NCBI RefSeq assembly: GCF_027744825.2
Contig: NC_071342.1
Coordinates: 16,797,001 to 16,861,000 of the forward strand
DNA length: 64,000 nt
Reading direction: 5' to 3'
DNA from: Synchiropus splendidus
Lineage: Eukaryota; Chordata; Actinopteri; Syngnathiformes; Callionymidae
The position numbers and the translations under genes are program-made. The notes beneath the pieces were generated by a model that saw only the letters and a program-made list of their open reading frames with translations, was not told the DNA's origin and ran no database searches. How positions within the stretch are numbered: position 1 is the stretch's first letter; each line of letters begins with the position of its first letter. Below are positions 44,458-55,857 of the stretch, one piece after another.

Positions 44458-47400
44458 GAGCATACAGTCATCATTTAAAGTCAATAATAATAATAGTAAT
44501 AATGGTGGTTGTAGGTGGGTATCGAATCACTTATGAGGAACATGAAGGGGAAATTATGTATTATTATTGTGTATTTTTTATATCACAACACACTCTGGGA
44601 AGAGTCTGTTTTTCCATTTAATTGACTTGGTTCGATTGATTTGTGTGCGTGGGTTTGGTGGTTTATTGATGTTCCCCTCTCTCACGCAGACTTGCGTCCG
44701 ATAACTTATTGATCCACAGGGAAACGTGTTGGTTAGCAGCAGTACGGGCGGCATGTGACTGGATGCTGCGGACTCCAAAACTACATGAATGTGTATATAG
44801 TCTTGTAGAAGTCTTTTAATAAGTGGATGCACTTAGTCAAGGGGTTTTGTTTCTCACTGTCCTTTACTTTCAATGCCTTTCAGTTGAATTCCTGGCAGAG
44901 AAGAACAAAAGCAGATCCTGCTGACTTTTAATTCTCCACACAGAAAGGACACAAAATGTATAGCTTTGCTACATTATTTGACGTCGTCCCAGCAAATGTG
45001 TATATTTATTTACAGCGTGTACATTTTTCATGACAGTCAGACAAAGGTGATGTGGAGATAGAGACGGACACACAACTTTAAAAACGTGATAAACTTGTCA
45101 ATGAAATGATAAATATTGAAGTGCAAATATCCGGACATTACATGACATGAATATTGATGTTGCAATAATAATAATGGGTCTTGAGCCATGTCCCCCAGCA
45201 GTCGATGATATGCTAACTATACAAGCTCCTCCAGAGTTTAAACAAGCAGGAAGGCGTGGAAACTAAGATGACAGACATTTCATTTGGAGCTTATATAATG
45301 TATGCAAAAAGACGACAGCTGGGTTATATTCGGCCGGAAAAAAAAGCAACATCAAAGTCATCCGTCAGTGTGAATGCTGTACAAGAATAACAGTGAGAAC
45401 CAGACGCGTCCCACAAGGGAACAGGAGAAAAAAAAAATGTCCCAAGCTGCATCCTCTACATCCCAGAAAGCCTCTAATTAGTGACAAGTCTGCTTACAAG
45501 AAGCTGATGGGAAACATTTGCCATTATTTTGGTTTGGGGAGACAGAGGAAGGATTCAGCACGGGACAGTTTGGAAGTGACGTTTGAGGGTCACAACAACT
45601 TCTCATTCGGCTCAAGACTCTCTGGTAGAAGGTGCGATATAATCTGTGCAATACTAGGAAAGACGTTTGCTAGTGTGAGAGTCACTGCAAACAGTTTAAA
45701 ATGTCGGTGACATGAAAGATATTTTGGCGTTTCTGTCCAGAAAACCATCAAAGGAAGTCATTCACTGTGGTAGTGTCACCTGTGAGCAGCATTGGCTTGT
45801 TTATAAGCTCACTTTTAAAGGCTCAACTCCACCGATGCATTACTTAGAAGAAACAGATACTGCTTTTCATTCTTAGTATACATTTTCAATTGTTTACGTA
45901 CATCCATCATACATGCTAAATATTTGGCTAATAACCTGCTGAACACTCTGGAGTTGTCTCAAAACACAACCGAAGTGGGTGTGAGTCCAGCTTTCACTAG
46001 TCACACTGGGCTTTGTGTATGGCAAGAAAGTGCCACCTTCAGTTCACACCTCGTAGCGCAATGAGTAGGGGGGGGTTTACATTATTCAAAGACACTCTCT
46101 CAAGTAGCAGGGGGTCAATCCAGCGTCTGGAACTGTGCTGGAACTGTGCTGGGAGGGGAACTATTGATTTACTCCGACTGTAGTGTATCAACTTTATGAA
46201 GAACAAGACAGGCAGGAGATAACTGACTGTATTCATCACAGTGAATCCCAAAACCACATCAGCCAGTGTTTCATAATATATGATTTTACAGTGCGAGAAT
46301 ATAGCCTTTAATCTCTGTTTCTTTTGTCGACAACCAGTGAGCATAAACCACCGGCGAACCCCGCGAGGCTTCCCAGTGCAGTCAGACGGAGAACAGTGCA
46401 GTCAGATTTGCTGATGAAAGGTCTAATTCATTCTAATACGATGGGCTCGACCCTGCATCATTAATGATGAGTTAATAATATATCCTGTTTATAGGGAGAA
46501 GAGGCTGCTCCCCTTGCACCACTGCCATACTCATGCTGTGAGGGCAACATGCCCTGGCTCAGCGTTTTCCTGTAGACCTTGGCGAACATGATGTGACGCA
46601 GGGTGTCATGTGTAGTATCTGAATTCATGTTTGGTGCTGGTGTGAAGGTTAAAGTTGTTCCGTCTTTAACGCTCTTTAAGCACCAGTCATGGCTGAGGTC
46701 CATCACTATTACAGTGAGGTTTGTAGACAGGGGAGGAGGGGGTTCTTAATATGGCGGTCAGGACAAACCCTGCTGCAGCATTTTGTTTATACCATCCATA
46801 TGTTAGTGCTGGCTCACTCTTCTCCGGCAGCAAACTTGCATTTAAGGTAACAGCCCGTAGGATACGTCGGAACACACTGTCAGTGGGAATGAAACCAGGT
46901 GACTCTTAACTCCTGTTGGGACAGATAACCGAGGGAAAAAGTGAATCCCACAATGTTCATAACCAGAATATGTCCCCAGGGAACCATGAAATCTTGGAAA
47001 ACAAAGTCGCAACAATTAAAAGGAGGAGGTTTTTCTTAAAGACTGCGCAAGTTCCTGTCGCACATTTCGTTTTGTTGCAGGGAATAATGTTACAATTATT
47101 TAACCATCATGGGAAAACATAAATCTGGGCATACACAGTGCAATTTATGTCCCATTTTTACTCGATTTTGTGTTGTGTTTGTGTTGGGGTTCAAGGCAAT
47201 ATCGCCACAGTCATGTGTCTCACATTGCGTAGTTTGTATGGTGTAACAAGAAGCGACTGACACCTCTTGACCACCTCTTGATCGATAAAAACAAAAGGAT
47301 ATCTGTTTAAAATCCAGTTTGCCGCACCGTTGAAGCAGTGTCACAGGCCGATTTACCTCAACCTGTCACTCTACACATGCATGAATGTATATGTTTACGG

Positions 47401-49289
47401 AAGGAATGTGCAGTTTAGCAGTTTCCAAACCACAGTTCCATGCAAACGATAGTGCCGTACTGTGACAACAACAAGAGCCACGATGCCTTCACAATCGTGA
47501 CCACTCTTTTATGTGATCACTCGTGACAAAACAAAGTGGAAACAAGCGGAAACACAATAAGCATCATGGAGGTGAACATGATCATGGCGGTTTCAGCGCG
47601 GTAGTAACAAAAAAATTACGAAAGAAATCACATAACTAAATGACATGAACAAGTCCTTGCGGAATTTAGGTTGCGCATCGCGTCCCGTTATATGAAGAGA
47701 CGGACCTGGTGAAGTGTTTTTATCGAGTGTGAAACTCTCCATCGAATCGCTTCTTGCTCTACCAGCTCCTCCTCCTTCTACATTGCATTTCCGGATACAA
47801 GAGTTTGACGTGTCATATATGCACCTACAGAGTGAGCAGTCAGATCGCGTCCGAGCATCGGATGGCACAGTGTGAGTACAGGAATCGTGAGCTGTGAACT
47901 GCGATTCACTCGTACAGTATAAGCAGCAGCTGAACTCTGCGACCGAAGCTTCAGATTTATTTACCATCTTGAGCGCACGTCTGCACACGGTATTCTCTCG
48001 TCCCCAAGAGCTTTTATTACCTCCTCAGCCGCAATATCGTCACCAGCAACCTCAAAGTCAAGTCAACAAGTGACAATAAAACCAGGAGACAAATCATTTG
48101 AGTCATCTGCATATAGAGCAGCAGCAACCCCGAGAGGAGTCTGGTCTATGACAATCTAATTACAAAACTTCACTGGAGCAGAAAAGGACAGAAGACAACT
48201 TGCTGGGATTCCAGGCAGCTACTGCGTTGCAATTGCATTACTCTGGAAACGGCTGGCCTTTCATTTATCTGTTTATTTGAGCGCTGAGCAGGGAATCATC
48301 TCGACACCAAATCGATGAGAAGGAGGCAGCGATTGCTTGAACTTACTAACTGCAGCCCGTGGACAGTTTTCACGAAAAAGAGACACGGCAAAAGACAGCA
48401 ATATTTACAGACTTACCTGCAGTACGTTCAGATCACAGGTGGACAGAAGGAACGCCGCATGAAAGAAAAGCAGAAGGACAAACATCAGTTAAGGGCATTT
48501 TTAAAGGAAACACATTTGCAGAAAAGTGATTAAAATGTCTTTTTACAAGAAACGTAAAGTCAAGTACTTGACTGCACTAAAACTGCATACCAAAAGGCTA
48601 GAGTGTGTAAGCAGTCCTCCAAAACATACTGTTTCGTCAAGGTGCATTTCACTTCAACAGATGTAAATTGACTTCCCTCACAAGGGCACATGCAGTGATG
48701 GACAGCCAAGTACCAAGAACGATTTTGAACCTGTACTCGTGTTGTGATTTAACACATTCACTTTCTGCGGTAATTTGAATGCTGATATTCGTATATTACT
48801 ATTTATTTTTTACACTCCCAAAATACCATAGTTCCCAATTATCCACCATAAAAAGTTCCTTTTAATATATTTGATCTTTATTTATTTACTTTGTTATGTG
48901 CAACTCTACAGTATGTACAATCATGTAAAACCTGAAAAATGTCGGCAGCTTTCCCATTTCATATCTCAATTGATATCTCCGATATGATATCTCTGCAGAC
49001 GGCCTGGCATGTTGGATGTGTTATGCCGAGCATAAACAACAAGCGTTGCACAGTGCTTCCGCACAGTAACTGTTTTATCCACCACTTTCTTTTCGCCATC
49101 ATCACAGCTCACACTAAAAGCAAACTGCTCCCATTCCGCGGACAGATGTGCATCCTCCACCTGTGAGTGTCCAGCTCATACATAATGCTACACTTGTCTC
49201 ACCTTGCGTACGTGTATGATCTGGACTACACACATAACCTTCAAACTGAGTAGTAAAACAAAGAAAAAAAATCACTACTATCCACAAAC
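44458..49289. other. intronic sequence without recognised gene
   Basis: A 12-bp tandem duplication (GGAACTGTGCTG) is at about 46130-46155. A 131-codon minus frame at 47593-47988 shows no domain I recognise. Confidence 0.45.
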
Positions 49290-49782
49290 TATCCATCCAT
49301 CCACCCTCATCCGCTTATCCCTATCCGAGTCACGGGGCCAGCAGCTTCAGAAGGCCACGCCAAACACCAGAGACGCTCCCAGACCAGTGTAGAGATATAA
49401 CCCCTCCACCTGGTCCTGGGTCGACCCCTCGGTCTCCTCCCAGCTGGCCACGCCTGAAACACCTCCAAAGGGAGGCGTCCAGGGGGCATCCTCGTGAGAT
49501 GCCTGAAACATCTCAACTGACTCCTCTCAACGCAGTGAAGCAGTGGCTCTACTCCGAGTCTCTCCCGAGTGACAAAACCTCTCACCTTTTCTCTAAGGGA
49601 GACACCCGCCAGAGTTGGAGAAAACTCATTTCAGCCGCTTATATCCCGAATCTCTTTCTTTCGGTCATGACCCACAGCTCATGAGCATAGGTGAGGGTCG
49701 GGACGAAGATTGATCGGTAAATAAGAATGTTAGCTCTCTTTTACACACAACACTGCGGTAGAACGACTGCACAAACTATCTA
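49290..49782 (-). mobile_element. Rex3-like (RTE clade) LINE, 3' end, copy B
   Basis: The same family as the piece at 2866-3247, in the same strand orientation. The minus frame 49307-49585 encodes RERLGVEPLLHCVERSQLR, then RMPPGRLPLEVF, GRRPRGRPRTRWR and WERL. It ends in GCGGATGAGGGTGG and a (GGAT)n tail at 49290-49303. Homology continues upstream through CATGACCCACAGCTCATGAG, GATCGGTAAATAAG and a block around GCGGTAGAACGACTGCAC. It is degenerate, with changed residues and a shifted start, and 5'-truncated. Confidence 0.87.
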
Positions 49783-49999
49783 CATGTATTTTAACCGGAA
49801 CTCCCTCACATAACTGTATAGAAACATAGTATTTCCTGAAAAATGAATTGACATTTGGTCATAGTTTTACAGGTATTTTGCTAAGAGAAAGAATCAAAAC
49901 AATGTTATAAATAAAATTACCAATTGTTAAAAGCTTTAATATCTTGCTTTGTAGAAAATACTTTTTGCTTCAAGAAAAACCTGTAGCTCATATATTAAT

Positions 50000-50078
50000 A
50001 ATGACTGAATTTCCCTGCTGTCAGACAAATGAAGGATATCTAATCTAGTCTAATCTGGTGTAATCTGATGAGATTGAA
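50000..50078 (+). mobile_element. LINE 3' UTR end with (TAATC)n-like tail
   Basis: TGACTGAATTTCCCTGCTGT followed by CAGACAAATGAAGGATATC is a mutated version of the 3' end seen at 44345. It is followed by imperfect CTAATCTAGTCTAATCTGG pentanucleotide units. It is very short and without coding sequence. Confidence 0.55.
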
Positions 50079-52034
50079 CATTGATTTAAATAGTATTATT
50101 CTGAAAAAAAAAAGAACTTTATTCATGAGCATTAATTTTTGTGGAAGCCTGTCTGTGAAACGGAGGGCACAATAGACAAAGATGGAAGTGTTATTGGACA
50201 TATACGTGCAGTGAATGATGAGCCACAGTTTGGTCCAAACATGAAAATTGGCACCAGATGCCTGCGGGGAGGAAAAGCAAATCCTAAAATGAGCCTATCT
50301 GATTGAGTACCATCCACTCAACAGTCTGGCCCTCGCAGACGCGGGGCCTCGACGTTCGCTCTGATAAGCGTAAAATTCAACACAGATGGAGCAATAATCA
50401 GGCTTCTTACCCTTCAATTCCAAATGATTTCCTGTCACCTAAATCCATCCTGGCTTTTAAATAAGGGCTCAGTTTGAATGCAAATACTGCTCCATTCTTA
50501 AGGTGACGCGTCTTGTGTTCACTGAGAACTATGAGCTTCACAATTGATTTCCATGGCACCAACACATTGCTTGACTTAGCTTTGTGGTTTTGATGTTATT
50601 GTTGCCTGACTTGGCTTCATGCAATTTCTTAGCTCCCAAGCTGTTGCTAAATTAGACAAAGAAGAAAATAAAAAGCTTTATTTTTGTCTAATTTCCAGTT
50701 ATTGTTGATAGTAAAATGAAGCAGTGGTGAGTTGTGGGATGCAATCTCTTAAATTGTAACTCCTCTGTTCAAACAAATGAGACGAATAAACATAGACAAA
50801 GCCTATGCAATACTAGGATATTGAAGCAAAAATACTGCAATTTTTGGTCCATTCAACCAAAAGCAACATTACACTTTCATCCTCCCATCACAACATTACA
50901 CCTACTGTAGAATTGCATGTGATTTTGAGCCATATTTGGACCAAGCATTTCTCATATACTGCATTAGCTCCACACAGTGCTGTAGTGTTGTTTATGAATT
51001 ATCTTGAATGAAATAACATCACTGTGTTCAGTAATGAAAACACTAGTCATCAGAACAAGCACAGTACAATGAGAGACGATAGTGAGAACTTCAACTGAAA
51101 CACGTTTAAGTACCTCCAATCTGTAAAGGAGGACATACTGCGAGAGGGCGATTTAAACCACCAGTCTGCCTTGTTTTAGGTAATACACATTCCAAGCGTG
51201 TTGTTGAGGTAATTCTGCAGCAACACAGACTAGAAAACGTGTTTATTTATTCAGCTCTTCCTTGTGGAGAGACAGTAGGACAGGTGAGCGCTCTCCCTTG
51301 ACTGTGGCCAAGGGCGAGTCTTATTTCCCTATGATGCACTGGTTACGCTTTGTAATGGATCAGGACACACTTTTCAAAAGTGTGGAAGAGCTCTTCTCTC
51401 AAGAGTGTGGTCTCTTCGCCCGAGGAGGAGTAGATACTGTTCCCTGTGATAAAGTAGGGATGGTGCACACATTGTAACTGGATTAAATCCGTTGGCCACA
51501 CAGGATTCTCTGGAGGTCAGAGCGCTGGGAATATATTTCCACATCTGAGAATCATTTTTTGAAACATGATGAATTTACACCTCGGGAGAAACTTCTGAAG
51601 GTGATGATTACGAGGTTTAGTGCTCATTATTTTAACTTCTGTCGGTGTCACAACAGATGCAAATGCTTTGACTCCCAATTAGCACAGGTGACATATTTAA
51701 GGCTCCACTTTGTCGTACAATATGGTTAGCATTAACAGCTGCTGGAAAGGTTGTTGGCGGCCACACAATAAAGTTAAATAGAAAGGTGTTAAAATATTTT
51801 CACAGCAACACGGAACAGCTTTTGAACACACAGAAACTGCACATCTGTTTGATCCGACTTAATGTTTGACGTGCAAGTACTCAGCCTGGTCTACTGTGTT
51901 GGTTGTTGTGGTCTACGGGTCACGGATCAGAAGGAATCCTTGCGTGCTGTCACTGGTGAAGAGCACATTACAACTCACACACACAAACCAACTTAGTACT
52001 ACTAAGAAACAAGACCTCTGCAGCAATATATATA
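50079..52034. other. intronic sequence without recognised gene
   Basis: The stretch 50260-50480 is non-repetitive, contains several TAAT/ATTA words and could be conserved non-coding DNA. Otherwise nothing is seen. Confidence 0.4.
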
Positions 52035-52345
52035 CAGTGGAACCTCGGTTCTCGACCACAATCTGTTCCAGACGGCCGTTCGAGAAGCGAAATCTGAATG
52101 GATTTTTCCCATTACAATGAATGGAAAAAGAAATAATGCGTTCCAAGCCTTAAAATAGTCTTTTGTAGGAGTGAATGTAGAGTGTCTGCTGCAGGTGCGC
52201 TGTTCCTCTATGTGTGTGGCCGCTGCATGTGGGAGGGGTTGCCGAGTGAGTGACGTCTCTCCAGAAGTGAAGAGGTGCCCGGTGCGTGTCCAGCTCTGAA
52301 TGTGCGCTTCTGTGCAGTTTGGCTGTGACAAAGTCATAAACCAAG
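52035..52345. mobile_element. TIR element Y, second copy, one end only
   Basis: It starts with CAGTGGAACCTCGGTTCTCG after TA (52033-52034), inside a short TATATA run. It follows the reverse complement of the copy at 26218-26578 closely through ACGGCCGTTCGAGAAG, GGTGCGCTGTTCCTCTATG and GAAGAGGTGCCCGGTG. It then continues into CGTGTCCAGCTCTGAATGTG, which the first copy lacks. No second TIR was found nearby. It is either truncated or a longer member of the family. Confidence 0.8.
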
Positions 52346-55300
52346 TCACGCTCTGTCCCAGACTCGCCTCATCCCTGTCCGAGCAGGAAACATCCTGAAT
52401 GTGACAAGCACTTTATCCACCACTGGATATGTGGAACAAGTCAGGCTGCTGAGAGACTAAGTCTAGCGTGTAAAATCCGAATCAACGTTGAACTTCATAT
52501 CAGCTTTATAAACACCTTCTTTGCTGTGTGTGCAGGAGAATTCAGTTTTGCAGGTGACATGAATCATGACTCCATTATTAGGAGCATAAACTGGCGACGA
52601 CACCCACATTTTAAGATAAGGGTCATGTATTTCCTCTTTCTCATCTTCACATTGTTGCTTAAAAGACCGGAAGATGAGGGACTCATACAGGAAGTGCTTA
52701 TCAGTAAATGGTTCCATTTGGTGGAGCAGCAGGCGGGCGGACGCATTAGAACGTCCACAACTGCCGTGTACAACGCAGCATAAATGCAAACGTAGCACCG
52801 CTGTTGGCGCTAATGTCCCCTCAAAGGCTGATTCTTTAACATTTGGCAGGCCAGTGCTATCTTAATTGGAAATCGAGAGGCGGATAGATCGTCCATTTAA
52901 TAAAATGTGGAGGCCGTTGATAAGCTCTGGACTAATTGTCATGCGGGGCTCTGTAATTGTGAAGGTTAGGATAATGTTCAGGCAAGGACTTTCAAAGAGC
53001 CTTCAGTGCACGATTCAAGGGTTAAATATATCCACTGGAGTTTTACTGTTTAAGCTGATACTTGTCGTAATCCTGCTGGTCAAAAGGGAAAGGCAGCATA
53101 TGTGCAGCTCGGTTGGGCTCAATCTTTTCTTTACGACTGTCCAGGCAGCGGGGAAACAAGAGACGCGTGCTATGTCTATTCCAGCGAGAGAGTGCGAAAC
53201 ACTGGAGGTAATTCAAAGCAGTGGAGGAGCTGGAGGAGAGCATGACATCCAGCATCAGATCGCGCTCTCCGCTCCTCTGTCTTCTGTCCATTAGCAGCAT
53301 TTAACTCACCCAAATCCTCCTTGTCTTTTTTGCAAAAGGATCATGAGACTCAAAATGGAAATTGTGAGCATAGAAAGCACGTGACATGCCCCTCTGTCTT
53401 TCTTCCCTCATGCCTTTGATATTGTCTTGTGCGAGTCTGAATGCTGCAGGGTGAAGGTCTAGCGTGAAATGGAAGATCACAGAGAGCTCAGACTTCCTAT
53501 AGTCGCAACATGACTGTTGTTACCGAATCACCGAGACCCCCCATCTGCGGCACAACACTCCGCACTGCAACGTGATTTATTAGCGTGCACAGGTTGCAGG
53601 CAAACAGCATGGCAATAACAGATGTCACTCATGTGGCATATAGCTGTCTAAAATACCCTTTGAAAGTTGCCCCACTTCATTCTGGCTGGGTAACAATGTG
53701 TTCACTAAACATGTTCATATAGGTAGTTGCTACCACAACAGAGATGACACCACTCTCTCAACAAGCACAACAACGTCTCTGTTTTAAAATCGTAAACACT
53801 CACTGAATTTATTTACAAGTCAAGGGAATTATTCAGCTTTCCATTTTTAGGCCACACTATCGCTGGAAAAGGCGTGTATGGGTTAAATATCCAGTTTGTG
53901 GTAGATTAAAACTGTAAAAAAAAATGTCCAATGGGTTGCTGTATTAAAAACTATTAAACTTTTACGGCAGGTTTCCGATTTTCCTCAGATCATTTTGGGA
54001 AATTGGTGTTTCAGGATCATCATCATATTCCTGTTTTAGTTCAATAATGGTCAAAACTGTTTTTCTTTCTATATAGTTAGAGAGCAAAGACATATAGATG
54101 CATCACAGACGGCAAGCATCAATGAGTTGACGCCCATGTCTTCTATCACTCAACAGGGTCACATGAAGTGTATTTACGAGTTTATTAATGGCCACTCTGC
54201 TGGTCCCATGTGTTGATTCTGAAATAGACACGCTTGTTTCAAACTGTCAAGTAAATAAATAAATAATATTTTCCTCAACAGTGTTCATTTAATAGTGGTG
54301 TTTAAGTTAAGTCCAGTGTGTATGTGAAGTATGTCGATACTATCGAACTTCAGTGCGCCTTCAAGTCAGAACACCTAAAGGGCTATGTGGAACCTTATGT
54401 CAATTTTTGCCACTTTATTGTGATCATAACTCCACACAAACCTGATATGTTTGATTTTAAGACATCTCAAGATCAGTTTTATGAAGAAATGCCAGACATG
54501 CAAGTACATCCAGCATGTTCTCCTCCGTCTTCTCAAGTTCTCATGAAGCACATATTTTCAAGGGTCTCTCTGCACAACAGCAAGGCTTCAGTAGTGAGAC
54601 ATTCAGACACGGAGGGCTTCTTTAGGCAAAGGTGACCAGCTGCTCTCTTACAACCTCTCTTGGTGAGCACATCTCCAGGACTCACAAGGAGGCAGGATTA
54701 TTCTTCAGTGTGTCGGACACATGTTTGAACTGCTCAGCGACTACTATCAGCAACTTCACACATTTCCTCACATGAGCTCAGACCAGGATGTGGCCCTCCA
54801 ACATATTTTTTCATAATACAACCAGACATATTCAGCTGTTCGAAGTTGTCCTGTTTCACTTCAACATCACAATGGGGGCCCTGTCAGTCAAACAAACCTC
54901 TCCTAAAATATATTCCTGTTCTAAGCGACCACAGTACCCTGGCTTCTCAGGCGAGCCTCAGTCGCACCAGCACCCCCAGACTCGCCCAATATATGCAGAA
55001 GTCGGGACCCTGACTAGTTTAATTATTAATAAATGCGTTCCCCCTGACAAACCTTTCTACTGTCCTCACCTCCTGACACAGAGGCATTCAGCCAGCTGAA
55101 TATTAACCACAGTGGTAATTGGAGGGAGAAGAGAAGCAGGCGACACACACTGGCGGTTCAAACACCACTCCCTCACCAAATGCGCTACAACAGTCGGCCA
55201 AAAAGGCCGGATTGTTCAGGCTGTTTTTCCAAATGAAATTGAATTGTTAATGACCAGAGAGGTGGTGAACTTAGACTCACTCGCAGAATGAAAACAAAAA

Positions 55301-55562
55301 TACTGTGGCTTTGAATCTGGCATGAAAGGGAAGGTGGAAGCCACCATGTTGCGTGGGTGTCACGCTCTTACTTTTGTTGTCGGTGAGAAGAAAACATTCA
55401 TGATAACTTCACAGATTTATTCGGTTTTGTAAAAGTTTAAATGAGACAAGAGAATGAGACAAGGCCCGGACTAGAGCACAGAAATACACGGTGAAACGAA
55501 TGGCAGCTTGTTTTTGGTCAGAGATGAGCGTCTTCTTTCCGAACAATCCATATGCCTCAAAT
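52346..55562. other. intronic sequence; possible conserved block near 52800-52990
   Basis: The block at 52800-52990 has CTTAATTGGAAATCGAGAGG, CCATTTAATAAAATG and GACTAATTGTCATG in non-repetitive sequence, in the style of a developmental enhancer. The rest shows only short unrecognised frames (142 codons at 52866-53294, plus). Confidence 0.3.
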
Positions 55563-55857
55563 CCCTCCTACTGTATCTCATCCTCCTCCTTCCTCTTCTT
55601 ATGCTTCCTCTTGTTATTCTCATCCTTCCCCCACCTCCTTCCACAACTCCTCCCCCATTTTTTCTCCATCTTCTCCTCTTCCACAATCCTCACCTACTGC
55701 ACCTCCTCTTCCTCAACTCCCGTCCAACTTCTCCTCTTCATCATCATAATCCTCCTCCTCCTCTTAAGCTTCCTCTTGTTCTTCTCATCCTCCTCCTCTC
55801 TCTCCTTGTTTCTCTTCTTCTTTCTTATCATTGCTGTTTTTCTCCTTCTTCTACCGT
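55563..55857 (+). repeat. pyrimidine-rich tract, about 295 nt
   Basis: The plus strand is almost all C and T, built from TCC, TTC and CTT words with few purines. Part of it is duplicated at about 165-nt spacing (CTTATGCTTCCTCTTG at 55598 and CTTAAGCTTCCTCTTG at 55763). The tract is free of stops in several plus frames because of its composition, producing false ORFs of up to 173 codons. Mirror-like purine/pyrimidine tracts can form triplex DNA. Confidence 0.9.

Noticed and set aside
48350..48440. Strong minus-strand donor (CTGCAG|GTAAGT)
   Set aside because: No matching acceptor with a convincing reading frame upstream, and no macrod2-like peptide.
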